Positions 50,086-61,692 are shown, counted from the stretch's first letter. The stretch: 64,000 nucleotides of DNA from Diogma glabrata (GCA_963693315.1 OY856187.1:391555269-391619268); one strand, 5' to 3'. A program made the numbers and translations. The notes: generated by a model not told the origin, from the letters alone.

Positions 50086-50175
50086 CCCGACAGTAAGTAA
50101 TTATTGTCGGGATTGAACTGACACTCATCAGAGACATCATAGTTCAAAGCCATCTTACAGACTCAGCCACAGTGG
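50086..50175 (-). mobile_element. tRNA-like SINE head with adjacent hairpin
   Basis: On the minus strand GTGGCTGAGTCTGTAAGATG resembles an A box and CAGTTCAATCCCGACA a B box, with tRNA-like spacing (50103-50172). CCCGACAGTAAGTAATTATT (50086 onward) closes with TGTCGGG as a 26-bp hairpin. It is a degenerate SINE start rather than a tRNA gene. Confidence 0.45.
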
Positions 50176-50744
50176 ATGAAACAACAATGACACATATTTT
50201 AATTTTCATGTTCAAATTATTTCTAAATTGAAACTTCATTATCTCTTATTTATTTAAATTGAATTCTTCATCTGTGATTATCATTATACAATTGTAAATT
50301 GTATTTGTTCCCGACACGAAACAAACAAAAACTGTTTTAAAGAAGTTTTTCTGAGCGAAAATAAAAAATGCTTTAAAATTGCAAAATTCATGTGAATTAA
50401 AATAATTACTCTAAGCTTAATCACTCTAAAAATCTCTCAAAACTTTATTTATTTTACACCAAATAGTGTAAAACTTTTGTTTATTTAACATTATACCTGT
50501 CGCATATTGTCGGTATCTCATAAGAAAGGAAATTCAAGAAAACTCGTTCTGATAACAGCCGTGTTCGATTTGACTGAAGCATTTGAAACAACGAAAAATT
50601 TAATACAATTGTTGTTGTTTTTTTCAGTTGTTTCAGTCAAACTAAACGTACCAAACATTCAATTTAGATTGTATCATTTTTATTGCAACAATTATTTATT
50701 TTAATAAGGAAAATATTTCAAAATATTGTTTTAATTCTATTTCT

Positions 50745-51086
50745 TTGTCCGTGCTTGTGGGCACACATTATATTTTGTGTTTTTCCGTCTAGATGCGTAC
50801 ACGAATAAATCAGACGGTATTCCGACGTTAGCTGACCACATACAGTTGTCCAGATGTGAGAAGTACGGATTATCCAAATCTACCTGGTCCACATCCTTGC
50901 AGCAATTTTCCTTGTGCTTTGTTGATGGTTATTGCAAAAGCGAGTCCCACTGGAAAATAAACGTTTGAATTCAAATGCCATATCTGTTGGGATCATTGAA
51001 ATATGTAGCAACAGTACATCTTCCTCTTTGAATTTTCCATTTAAAATTGTAGCTTCAATGACATTGTTCATCATCTTTTTCACCAA
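50745..51086 (-). pseudogene. Helitron-type PIF1-like helicase, C-terminal fragment
   Basis: On the minus strand, NNVIEATILNGKFK, MIPTDMAFEFKRL and, after a frameshift, DLDNPYFSH, IPSDLFVYAH and DGKTQN. These follow the order 'V.A.I..G…PRI.MIPTD.PF.FKR.QFP……L..PCFSHGQLYVA.SRV…L.V.A.DGKT' at the end of Helitron Rep-helicase proteins. The motif-VI Arg finger region (SRV) is degraded and at least two frameshifts are present. It is an autonomous-Helitron relic and a possible past source of enzymes for rolling-circle elements. Confidence 0.75.
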
Positions 51087-51140
51087 AAAATTTCAAAAAG
51101 ATTTGTGCTATTTCAAAATATTTGAAATGTTTTTTTAATA
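51087..51140. other. Short unassigned spacer
   Basis: AT-rich, between the helicase relic and a LINE tail. Confidence 0.3.
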
Positions 51141-51255
51141 AAATGTGTTGTGTAGTTGGAATTACAATATGTCTCACAACAACACATAAACCCCTTAAGA
51201 CCTAGGTTCCACACCATCATGTTTTTTAAGATGATGGACGCAAATTTCTTATTTT
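51141..51255 (-). mobile_element. LINE 3' UTR scrap, minus strand
   Basis: TGTGTTGTGTAGTTGGAATT and CACAACAACACATAAA match, on the minus strand, the end of the LINE at 63040-63100. GATGGACGC matches the start of that 3' UTR. Confidence 0.7.
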
Positions 51256-51559
51256 TTGGTTTTTATATTCATTTTAGAGAATGGAAAACTAAATAATAAA
51301 TCCTTTCACATAATAATAAATGACACAGGGCAATATTTCATGATAAAATGGAGGAACTAAAAATAAAATACTTTTTTCTTCAAATCTGTAGGAACAAAGC
51401 TAAATTGGGTTACCAATTATCCTTATAGTGCTAGAAGCATATACCAAGATCATGTAAGAATGGTTTTGCTGAAGGATTAAACCCGGCATATTTAATAGTT
51501 ATATGAAAGCTCATTTCTTCAAGCAAACGAAAAAGTTCATTTTTTAAAAAAATATAAAA

Positions 51560-51700
51560 AAATAAAAAATTTGCGTCCTTCAACACCTTAGAAAGCACGT
51601 TGCTGTGGACCTTATTCTTCAAAAGGTTGTCATGAGTTGTTGTTGCTCACATTGTAATTCGTACTATACCCAACACATTTTATTTTAAAATAAATAGCGT
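51560..51700 (+). mobile_element. LINE 3' UTR scrap, plus strand
   Basis: GCGTCCTTCAACACCTTAGA, GTTGTTGTTGCTCACATTGT and CCAACACATTTTATTTTAAA follow the same LINE 3' UTR in the plus orientation. With 51141-51255 it makes an inverted pair ~300 bp apart, likely two independent or fold-back-captured tails. Confidence 0.65.
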
Positions 51701-52853
51701 GTCATCCTCAAAGAATATTCTATAACTAAAACTAAGGGTGCTATCGTTGATTGAAAAAAAATTCATCCGCCAACATCCCTAAGATATCACTTTGGCTAGT
51801 GATATCTCACTGCCATTGCCAGTGGTTTACGATAACTCAAGCTAACTCATATGCAAATAGCAGGAATCTAAGTACGCGGGGTTGTCACACCCATAGATCA
51901 AAAATTTAAAATTTTACAAATCTTCATTCGGGAGTATATATTTAATTCGTTATGTAATTCTTTAATTATTACTATAAAAACATTGATCAAAGCAAACTAC
52001 GCGCATAAACCGATATTTTAACAAAAAACCAATTAAAATAATTACCACCAATCACCAATGAAAAAATAATACACGACAATTTGAAAAAGCAAATCGTAGT
52101 GTATTTGCCCAAACTTCCACGTTAAAAACAACGTTTTAAATACAAATACGGCACCATCTATTGGCTAACCCAAATTTATGAGGCATATATCACACTATCA
52201 AATATATTGGTCAATAAAAAAAATATGACATGAAATTGGAGAGTGCAAACGTTGTAAAATAAACTTCGCTACCTAGTTTTTCATCCAGTTTTTATGACAA
52301 TTTTTTTTACCTCTAATCATTATATTTTAATGAGCAATACAAATAGGAGTATTTTTCAATTTGATATTGATTTTTGTAAATTAACATTGAAGATCAATGA
52401 AAAATTTAAAATAATAAATAAATAAATTTAAATTATTGTTTTCTTTAATTTTTACTCTTATTTTTATTCAAACTTCATAAAAACCAATACAATAAATTTT
52501 TTACAGGTTTCGATACTTTTTAACACTTTTTAATTAATATATAACCTCCACAATAGTTATTTAAGTATTAAGGGCAGTAAGAGTGTTTTACCGATTGAGG
52601 ATATATGTTTTGAGATCGAGACGAAGTCGAGATCTCTAATATATCCGAAATCGGTAATACTCTCAATGCCCAAAATGCTTATTACATTTTTTGCACGATT
52701 AATAAAAATTCAATTAAAATTATTTAAATAATAAAATTCATTCCCAAAATTCAAGTTTGGATGTTTTAAAGAAAGTTTCTTAAAATGTCATTTCAAAATA
52801 GTAAGCTTTGCGTTTCATCATAATTCTGTAGGTTTTTTTGTTGCAAAACTTAT
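51701..52853. other. AT-rich stretch, part of a dispersed inverted pair
   Basis: 51849-51990 (ACTCATATG, GTTGTCACACCCATAGATCA, AAACATTGATCAAAGCAAAC) is found inverted at 57515-57800. No coding signal was found. Confidence 0.5.
52572..52671. repeat. 100-bp imperfect palindrome
   Basis: GGGCAGTAAGAGTGTTTTAC and CGATT…GATATAT pair with ATATATC…AATCGGTAATACTC and TCAATGCCC, centred on GAGATCGAGACGAAGTCGAG. It may be a short fold-back repeat like 46941-47022. Confidence 0.65.
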
Positions 52854-53630
52854 AGTACAGTATGTAAAGGGGGAATCAACATACAATTAATTATAATGAA
52901 AACTACATTTTTAAATCGAAAATTTTCTTTTATAACATGTTATTTATACCCTCAGGATCATTCGTCGGTCATAAAAAGTTGGTGGTCGACCTCCCTTATT
53001 TTACTACCCCTTAATATACCTTTTATCAAAATAAAATATTTTTGTCGATTTATAATTTTTTAAATAATACGTTTTTTAGCCTGAAAATAGGTTCCTATAC
53101 GTTTTCTTGGTCGCTGATTACGAATCCGACGTCAGTTTTCCAAAATAATAACGTGAAAAGCGGAAAATCGAGAAAATTTTACCGAATTTCCAATTTTAGA
53201 GTATTATTACGAGTTGCATATCATTTTCAATGTTTTTAAGTACGCTGGCAACGAATTTTCACTCAAAAAGTAAAAATCTTTAAAAAGTATTGGAAAACTG
53301 TGAAAATTATTTGGAAAATTTGGTAAATTATGATTGCAAAACCATGCAATATATCGTTTTAGTGTTTTTTTTGCTCTCTGATCCCAAATTTAATATTTAT
53401 AATGAAGAACATTTTCTATTTTCCCGGAAAATGGCAAAAAAATTTTCCGATTAAAAAATTAAAATTTTTTATTTAAAATTTAAATGTTGTATAGATGCAT
53501 GTAAAAATTTTTAATGCGAGTTTACTGCGCTTCAGTAGGTGCAGGAAATTTTGTCGTGTTTTTTTTGGTCACTGACCTCAAATTTGATATTTATATTTAA
53601 GAAAAATTTTCTATTTTCTCGGAAAATAGG
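52854..53630 (+). repeat. Left TIR, outer part
   Basis: Near-identical, inverted, to 58475-59239. Both arms contain the same 65-codon frame (53042-53239 plus; 58863-59060 minus) with identical translation. A conserved frame is expected from arm identity alone and is not evidence of a gene. Confidence 0.9.
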
Positions 53631-53631
53631 C

Positions 53632-55522
53632 TGGCCGGCCGTCATTATGTACGCTGCTGGGAAAACGGCTGGAGGGATTTCAAAAATTTTTTTTTCTATA
53701 AATAGGTATACACAAGGGACAGGTCCGAAAGGACGCGAAAGGAATTATAAGTCCGAAAGGACGCTGTGTTTGATAACTGTACCGGAAGTGTGTCAAAAAA
53801 ATCATCATGTGTGTCAAAATAGCAAATTTTCATATTTTTGGCTTAAAAAACGTTCATTTTAAGTGATTACGAGTAGGAACATTGGTATGTGAGATCAAAA
53901 ACTAGATTATTGCATTATAAGTTTGTCAAAAAAATGTTGTCAAGTGTGTCAAAAGAAAGATTTTTATTTATGTTTTTACCTAATTTTTTGGAAAAAAAAT
54001 AAAATTAATTGTTTGTTGGAAATGAATTTTATTGTTATTATTGAGAATTATGGCATTATAAGGTTTTTTTAAAAAATAATGTCAAGTGTGTCAAAAGAAA
54101 AATTTTTATTTATTTTTTACCCAATTTTTTGGAAAAAAATAAAATTGTTTGTTTGAAATGAAATAACTTTGGTTTTATTATTATTATTGAGAATTATGGC
54201 ATTATAAGTTTGTCAAAAAATGTTGTCAAGTGTGTCAAAAGAAAGATTTTTATTTATTTTTTTACCCAACTTTTTGGAAAAAAATAAAATTGTTTGTTTA
54301 AAATGAAATTTTGTTATTATTATTGAGGATTATGGCATTATAAGTTTGTCAAAAAAATGTTGTCAAGTGTGTCAAAAAATGATTTCATTTATTTTTAGCC
54401 AATTTTTTGGAAAAAAAATGTAGCTGTTTTTATGACGTAAATGTAATTGAAAATGAAATTGGACACGGAAATTTTTGAATTTGTTATAGTTTTTGAAATA
54501 TTTTTGGAATTTTGAAAAAGTTTGTATTTTTGATTTTGTAATAATTTTTGGAATATTTTTAGAATTTCGGGAAAAGTTTTAATTTTTGATTTTGTAAGAA
54601 TTTTTGGAATATTTTTAGAATTTTGAAAAATTTTTAATTTTTGATTTTATTATAATTTTTAGAATTTTGAAAAAATTTTCAATTTTTGATTTTGTAATAA
54701 TTTTTGCAATATTTTTAGAATTTTGGAATAAGTTTGAATTTTTAAGAAATTTTGGATTATTATTGGAATTTAGAAAAAGTTTAAATATTTGATTTCATTG
54801 TAATTTTTGGAATATTTTTGGAATTTTGAAAAAGGTTTCAATTTTTGATTTTGTTATAATTTTTGCAATATTTTTAGAATTTTGAAAAAAGTTTCATTTT
54901 TTGATTTTGTAAGAATTTTTGGAATATTTTTAGAATTTTGAAAAATTTTAAATCATTGATTTTATTATAATTTTTGGAATTTTGACACGGAAATTTTTGA
55001 ATTTGTTATAGCTTTTGAAATATTTTTGGAATTTTGGAAAAAGTTTGTATTTTTGATCTTGTAATAATTTTTGCAATACTTTTAGAATTTCGGGAAAAGT
55101 TTTAATTTTTGATTTAGTAATAATTTTTGCAATATTTTTAGAATTTTGGAAAAGTTTGAATTGTTAAGAATTTTTGGAATATTATCGGAATTTAGAAAAA
55201 GTTTAAATATTTGATTTTATTCTAATTTTTGGAATATTTTTGGCATTTTGAAAAAGTTTGATTTTATTTAATTTAACAATATTTTTGGAATTTTGATTAT
55301 AATTTCCCGGCAACGTATTGATGTTTCGTGTTAGTTTTGTAATAAATTTTTAAACAGAGATAAAAAATACTTGTACTTTAACAAAGAGTTATGTTTGATA
55401 TGCATCGCTGCCCAAAACTAAAAACCATGTCCTCGTGATTGTTTTTTGCCGAAAAATATATCAAAATCCTTTACCCAGACCGAAGTTTTGATATTTCAGA
55501 GCTGTGAGATTTCAGCCCCTCC
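53632..55522 (+). mobile_element. Helentron-associated (DINE-1/HINE-like) element, copy 5, 5'-truncated
   Basis: Enters at GGCTGGCCGGCCGTCATTA, lacking the ACTTCGGTCTG start. It has three or four ~135-bp tandem units (53910-54400), a long AATTTTTGGAATATTTTTAG array with one higher-order repeat (54450-55250), the CAGACCGAAGT signal, a stem-loop variant and the CAGCCCCTCC end at 55522. It also has a small duplication of GTCCGAAAGGACGC near 53730-53765. About 190 bp of the TIR are missing at its insertion point. Confidence 0.7.
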
Positions 55523-55858
55523 ATATTTTTTTTATCGTTTTTAACTTTTTTTGTCAATGATGATTGTGAGTTATCAAATTATAATAAAAATTAGCCTCAA
55601 AAAATTCCAAAAATATTAATAAAATAATTTTATTTTACTGCGTAGCATACAAAATTTTATATATTTTTTTAATGTCCCTGAAAATACATTTTTTATTATA
55701 AATTGAATAATTTTAATTAAGAAAAATAAAATGAAATTTATAATATTTTTTATTGTAAGTTTTTGAAAGTAATAAATATTAAATATTTTATTTAAGAAAA
55801 TAAAGATAAAACGGAACTGTATACGCTCCGTTCCACTACTACTTTTAGGTTTCAAAAA
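55523..55858 (+). repeat. Left TIR, inner part
   Basis: TTTTTAACTTTTTTTGTCAA and ATTAGCCTCAAAAAATTCC resume the pairing with the right arm (58010-58290). Its inner edge (55822-55857) is an inverted copy of the gene segment at 56036-56071, so the arm has captured a piece of the element's own gene. Confidence 0.8.
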
Positions 55859-56253
55859 ATGAATATGCGATTGCTACTCAAGCTATTAGTAGCGATTTGT
55901 ATGCTATTAAGGAAATAGTTGTAGTGTTTGAAGATATTGATGTCCTTATCATTTTAATAGCTTTGTCAGGAGGAGTTGATGTTAGTGCGGCCAGTGAAAC
56001 ATCATCTCCGACTATTGTTGAAAATCAAACTATTTATTTTTTGAAACCTAAAAGTAGTAGTGGAACAGAGCCACCAAAACTATTCTCTACTAGAAGTCTC
56101 GATGACCAATACGCCAACGTCAAAGATCATCTCTTGTTTGCCCACTCTTTTACGGGATGTGATACAACATCCAGGTTTTTTAACAAAGGAAAAAAATCCT
56201 TTTTGGAAACTTTGAACAAAAATAATTTAGAGGAAAAAGAGCTACGCATTTAA
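55849..56253 (+). pseudogene. Transposon gene, PIN/FEN-like nuclease region
   Basis: The open frame begins after a stop at 55846-55848 (no clear ATG): YAIATQAISSD, FEDIDVLIILIALSGG, IYFLKPKSSS, then LLFAHSFTGCDTTSRFFNKG. I recognise the family: uncharacterised invertebrate transposon-associated proteins with '(D)TDVLVLL' and 'H.F.GCDTTS...GKGK' motifs. The acidic pairs in these two motifs look like PIN/FEN-1-type metal-binding residues; that reading is my inference. Here the first motif is EDIDVL. The N-terminal part is lost to the TIR inversion and the frame stops at 56253. Confidence 0.7.
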
Positions 56254-56917
56254 GCAGCGCGTAACAAATATTGAAGAAATATTAGATTCAGGAATAAAGT
56301 GCTTGTTACAATTATATAAATATAAACCAACAACAGACGAAAAAGATTTGAACCCGAGTCAGCAACTTAACAAGTACAGATTTAACTTTTTTTGCGCAAA
56401 AACATCTGCAAAAATAAATTAAACGAAAATGACATCTGTTAATCTTGCTAGTTTACCTCCATCTGTTGATGGCTTTAAAGAACATCTTTAAAGGGTGTAT
56501 TTCCAAGTTCAAACGTGGATTGGTTTTTATCAAGGCTTATTACAAGAATTAAATCCTACTGATTGGGGGTGGAAAATTATTGATGGTGACTTATGCCCTC
56601 CTCGAATGTCATCTTCTCCAGCTCCTAAAGACATTTTAAATGTCATTATGTGTTCATGTAAAACTGGATGCGGACGAGCTTGTGGGTGTCGAAAAAATAG
56701 CATGTATTGCTCATTAAGTTGTTTTTGCAGTAAGGGGGACATCTGTACAAATATTCAACCGAGTGATGCACCTCGTGATGAAGAATGTGTTATAACCACC
56801 GATGATCAGGAAAATCGTGCAAATGACACAGAAAATGAAAGTGAAACAGAACAACAGCTTGCATCAGAACCACAGTATCCAGCTCTTGAAAATGAATTGG
56901 ATGATGAAGATTTTTAA
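56254..56917 (+). pseudogene. Transposon gene, C-terminal CXC-like cysteine-rich region
   Basis: Continues the same protein past stops and frameshifts: LNKYRFNFFC, NLASLPPSVDGFKEHL, VYFQVQTWIG, then an intact 140-codon frame (56495-56917) with LNPTDWGWKI, CSCKTGCGRACGCRKN and CSLSCFCSKGDIC, ending in an acidic tail with stop at 56915-56917. The C-x-C-x3-C-x3-C-x-C cluster resembles tesmin/TSO1 CXC zinc-binding regions and probably binds DNA (inference). Confidence 0.75.
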
Positions 56918-58039
56918 AATAATATTGCTTATATTTTAATATAATTTTTGAAGTGAAAACTTCTTTTGGCGCACCACACACAGATTTTTCTGTAGGTAGT
57001 AAGTTATGCTGATCCGTCAGCATTTCCATCATTTATCAATCTATCATTTCTTAACGTTTAAAATTGCGTTGTGGATATCGTGCTCGACTGATGTGCTGTA
57101 GGTAGTGAGTTCAACTTCTGGTTGTGGTACATATTTTTTTATTGTTTTTTTTAATTTTTATTAAATACCATTAAAATGTACTCAATATTGTTGTTAAACC
57201 ATTAAAATTAAACCATTAAAATTATTTTTTTTTATTTATGAATTCATAAAAAATAATAAAAATTTCTTTATACGAATTTTAAAAAATTGATCTATAACGC
57301 AGTTTTTTAAAGTTATATTGATACTGTCTTTTGCAATTTGCATTCGAGTCATCATGCTAAATAAATATTGAATATATATAAAATTGAAAGTATGTCTGTT
57401 TGTCGTTTATGCATTAATACATTAATCATCATGAAAATATATGAAGTTGTTGTGTAAGCTTAATTTTTGCTTTTTATTTAACTATCGTTTTAAACAGTAG
57501 TTTGCTTTGATCAATGTTTTTTTTTTTAACATAATTTTTTTATGAAATTAAAAATAACGTAACAAATATACAAAGAAGCATAGCTTATGTATGATTAAAC
57601 ATGGATGGCAATCATGATAAATAAAATAATTAAAAATGGTGGCACTTAACCGATAGTGATTTGCAAACGGCAACAATGCGCATTAATACCAATGAATTTG
57701 CTTAGCTTCCACAGAAAGATTTGTAAAATTTAAACTTGTTGATCTATGGGTGTGACAACCACGCGTACTTTAGTCCCTGCTATTGGCATATGAGTGCTAT
57801 TTTTATTTGGTTTACATTGTGAGGTTAGTGTGTGTAGTGAGCGGTTTATCGTTCTGACTTGTTTCTCATTTATTCTACTAATACGATCCAAATACTACTA
57901 ATACGACATCAATTGATTGCGATTGCTAATGAAGTTTTCTCTGCTGCCGTACGGTCTTAAGCACACTCTCTGTTTTTTTTTATATTTATTTATTAAATAA
58001 AGTATTACTTTTATTTTTTAGAAAAAATTTTTAAAATTT
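56918..58039. other. Interior non-coding part of the large TIR element
   Basis: Holds a tRNA-like segment (57061-57130) and a block (57515-57800) inverted relative to 51849-51990. The rest is AT-rich and unassigned. Confidence 0.45.
57061..57130 (+). mobile_element. Degenerate tRNA-like segment
   Basis: GTTGTGGATATCGTGCTCGA resembles an A box and GTGAGTTCAACTTCTGG a weak B box, with tRNA-like spacing. Arms do not all pair; probably a SINE scrap. Confidence 0.35.
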
Positions 58040-59239
58040 TAAATTTATTACTTTCAAAAACTTACAATAAAAAATATTATAAATTTCATTTTTTTTTCTT
58101 AATTAAAATTATTCAATATTTATAACAAAAAATGTGTTTTCAGTGACATTAAAAAAATATATAAAATTTTGTATGCTACGCAGTAAAATAAAATTATTTT
58201 ATTAATATTTTTGGAATTTTTTGAGGCTAATTTTTATTATAATTTGATAACTCATTGAAAAAAAAAGTTAAAAACAATAAAAAAATATTAATTTACAGCT
58301 TAAAACCAAATAATATTACTTGCAGGAGTTTTTCATAATTTTCCGACTAAATAGATTTTCTTTATTATTTTAAGTATCAAATTTGACATTAAAGTCAACA
58401 AAAAAATTAAAACATGTATTATTTAATTGTACTTAAATTTTTTAAATTTTTTTATCAGAAATTTTTTTTTGCTATTTTCCGAGAAAATAGAAAATTTTTC
58501 TTAAATATAAATATCAAATTTGAGGTCAGTGACCAAAAAAAACACGACAAAATTTCCTGCACCTACTGAAGCGCAGTAAACTCGCATTAAAAATTTTTAC
58601 ATGCATCTATACAACATTTAAATTTTAAATAAAAAATTTAAATTTTTTAATCGGAAAATTTTTTTTGCCATTTTCCGGGAAAATGGAAAATTTTCTTCAT
58701 TATAAATATTAAATTTGAGATCAGGGACCAAAAAAAATACTAAAACGATATATTGCATGGTTTTGCAATCATAATTTTCCAAATTTTCCAAATAATTTTC
58801 ACAGTTTTCCAATACTTTTTAAAGATTTTTACTTTTTGAGTGAAAATTCGTTGCCAGCGTACTTAAAAACATTGAAAATGATATGCAACTCGTAATAATA
58901 CTCTAAAATTGGAAATTCGGTAAAATTTTCTCGATTTTCCGCTTTTCACGTTATTATTTTGGAAAACTGACGTCGGATTCGTAATCAGCGACCAAGAAAA
59001 CGTATAGGAACCTATTTTCAGGCTAAAAAACGTATTATTTAAAAAATTATAAATCGACAAAAATATTTTATTTTGATAAAAGGTATATTAAGGGGTAGTA
59101 AAATAAGGGAGGTCGACCACCAACTTTTTATGACCGACGAATGATCCTGAGGGTATAAATAACATGTTATAAAAGAAAATTTTCGATTTAAAAATGTAGT
59201 TTTCATTATAATTAATTCTCCCCTTTACAGACTGTACTA
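58040..59239 (-). repeat. Right TIR of the large element
   Basis: The uninterrupted ~1.2-kb arm. It keeps the ~190 bp (about 58285-58475) that the left arm lost at the Helentron-like insertion, which shows the original arm structure. Confidence 0.88.
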
Positions 59240-59868
59240 TTCAGTGGCGTAGCGACATACGGGTTTGTTCGGGTTCAAACCCCCCCCCCCCCCCCATTGA
59301 GATTTTAAAATTTCTGTAATCTATAAGAATTGCTCTAATATTCTAATATTAAGATTTTTTCCCTAGTATCTTTCGAATGAATTGAACAGTTGCTTTCTTT
59401 TCGTTCCTCAGAACCCCTTCCTTCCCTCTTCCTGTCAGACCTGACGCCGAGGGGGGTTTTGGGGCTTGTGACACCCTCCCAAGAATTTTCCCATTCGGCA
59501 AATTCAGCATTTTTACTAAAAGAATTTTCCAATTCGGCAATTTTACGATTTTATTAAAGTTAAGTTAAGTTTATTAAAGTTATTTAAGCAAACATTTAAA
59601 TTTTCGCAGCGATTCCCACTTTTTGCTCAGTATCACTTATTTATTTTCTTTGTCATTCGGCAAATTACGATTTTAAAATCTTTACGGCAACTCGACTTAA
59701 AATAGCCGAAGCAGAAAAATCTGGATGAATGACTAATACATTTTTAAATAAAATCAATAATTTATATAAATAAATTATTGTAATTATAATCAACGGAACA
59801 AACTTTTTTGGTATATATTTATTATAACATGTTTCGAATGTAAACATTAATCGTCAGATTACCAAAAT

Positions 59869-60045
59869 CAGGCGTAGCGACATACGGGTTTATTCGGGTT
59901 TAAACCCCCCCATTGAAATTTTAAAGTTTCTGTCTTCTAGAAGAATTGCTCTAATATTCTAATATTAAGATTTTTTCCCTGGAATCTTACGAATGGATTG
60001 AACAGTTGCTTTCTTTTCGTTCCACAGAACCCCACCCTCCACTAT
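59869..60045 (+). repeat. Second copy of the hAT left end
   Basis: GGCGTAGCGACATACGGGTT through TTGAACAGTTGCTTTCTTTT repeats 59246-59400, with the TIR shortened to CAGGCGTAGC. This suggests a tandem duplication or a second truncated insertion inside the first. Confidence 0.8.
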
Positions 60046-60216
60046 GTTGTCACAGTGATAGCACACATACTCACTAGCACACATACACAAAAAGTTGACT
60101 GCCAGCTGCATGCCACGATGCGTACTATAAGTAGTACTATCAGAACCACCCCTTAACCTTGGCCCTGTGCTAAGCAATATCGCTCCACCTGCACTCAGAC
60201 GCTCTCGCATGCTCTC

Positions 60217-60690
60217 ATGCGTGAACATAAAAAGGTAACCAACAACATCACGTTACCCTTGCACGAAGATAACGGTGACCACACTCGTTGTCGATTGAAG
60301 TCAAGAAAACCTGCACATAAAACTGCCAGCAACCTGCTGGCAACTAATTTTAATATCTGGGATGTCTGGGACACCTCCTGGCATCATAAATACAACTGGC
60401 CTTTCTATTACTAACCCGACTTCTACCCAACCTGGTTTCGATCTGCCACGTCATACCTGGACTACACTAAACCGAATAAGAACGAATCATGGACGTTGTG
60501 CTGATTCTTTCTACATGTGGGGCATTTCAGAGTCCCCTGAGTGTGACTGCGGCGCTCCACAATAAACCATAAAACACATTGCAACTGTGTGTCCAATTCG
60601 ACGGTACAATGGCGACATCTAAGACATCCATTTGGCAACTCCCGATGTAGTAGCATGGATAGACTCGCTCGATGTAAACATCTAATATTC
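60217..60690 (+). pseudogene. RTE-type LINE ORF C-terminal fragment
   Basis: Overlapping frames give KTASNLLATNFNIWDVWDTS, then GFDLPRHTWTTLNRIRT and GRCADSFYMWGISESPECDC. Past a stop come IKHIATVCPIRRYNGD and VVAWIDSLDVNI. The pattern 'GFDLPR..W..LNR.RT..GRC...L..WG...SP.C.CG…TI.HI…CP…' matches the C-terminal end of RTE-like LINE proteins. It contains frameshifts and stops. The TTTAATGTGTCGCAAAAAAA…TAAATAAA tail (60845-60885) is probably its 3' end. Confidence 0.75.
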
Positions 60691-60888
60691 AAATGTACTG
60701 CCCAATGTTCAAATATTTTACTTTTTACTTTTTTACTAAAAGACGCGCAATCAAATTGAATGTAAGTTCATTTAATGTGTATCCATGCTTTGTTTTAGGT
60801 AGATTTCATAGAAGAGTCTACCTATTTTAAGTTTAATTTTTAATGTGTCGCAAAAAAACCATACGCTAAATAAAAAAAAAATAGTGAT

Positions 60889-61135
60889 ACACTAATTTGG
60901 AAAAAATAACAAATATTATGTCAAAGGTAACTTGTTCCACATATTTTTATTTCAGAATTTATGCAAATTTGTAATTTCAATTTAGAATAAACATTTTTTT
61001 TTAAATAATTTACTTGCGGCGAATAAAAAATAGTATATGATGCACGGACATAAGCTATTTTGGACTTAATGTGGATGCAACTCCACATACGACCGAAATC
61101 TTTAGCTTTACGTCCTAGCATCATAATGTACTATT
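60889..61135 (+). repeat. Two-module interspersed repeat, 5'-truncated copy
   Basis: The right part of module A (from AATTTGGAAAAAATAACAAA) plus module B (61029-61135) with an internal deletion. It has the same orientation as the copy at 517. Confidence 0.8.
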
Positions 61136-61692
61136 CTGGCATCTTTTATTTATGCCCACTGGTCTACTATTTTGTCTACTATTCTTTCTTTATGAGTACA
61201 TCTGTAGTCCTATTCCTGTACATCGTGAAATAGGATTTGAGAAATAAATTACAGCAATTTTTTCATAACTAGTATTCCGTGCCGGAAATAACAAATAACA
61301 ATTTCGTAGATCGGACAATAGATAAGATCGGACAATCCAAAGTGTCCTGGAAGTTGTTATAAATACAAAACAAAATTAATTGTGTTAGAATAGTTAAAAT
61401 GATATCTAACGCCTTGATATTTTAAGGAATTTGATTAATCAGGAAAATCATTTTTCATCCCTTCCTAGACACAGGTTTGAGGCGAATCAATAGGTAAAGT
61501 GTCATTCAGTTTCAAATAAGTTTAAATTTCAAAATCACTAGCACAAAAATTTCTATTTAAAAATAAAGAAAATTATCATTTTTTAAAGTTAATAAAAAAT
61601 TATTCGAAATTTGCTTTTTTAAAGCTAATAAAAAATTATTCGAAATTTGTTTTATGAAAGTTAATTAAAATTATTCGATATTTTTGTTTTAT
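61136..61692. other. hAT interior, unassigned with short tandem
   Basis: 61555-61690 has three ~42-bp units around AAAAAATTATTCGAAATTTG. The same motif resumes after the LINE at 63490-63530, so the LINE landed within or beside this tandem. Confidence 0.5.

Larger units (their letters stand above)
52854..59239 (+). mobile_element. Large TIR transposon carrying a PIN/CXC-type gene, nested insertions
   Basis: Outermost ends TAGTACAGTATGTAAAGGGG (left) and, on the minus strand, TAGTACAGTCTGTAAAGGGG (right). After removing the hAT at 59242-63728, TTA flanks both sides, a candidate 3-bp target duplication. The arms are >1 kb and nearly identical. The interior holds one broken gene (55849-56917). 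The left arm is interrupted by a Helentron-like element (53632-55522). Removing that leaves ~4.5 kb. The superfamily is not recognised. Confidence 0.7.

Noticed and set aside
53042..53239. 65-codon frame identical at 58863-59060 on the other strand
   Set aside because: It lies in the near-identical TIR arms, so identity is structural; composition and length give no sign of a protein.
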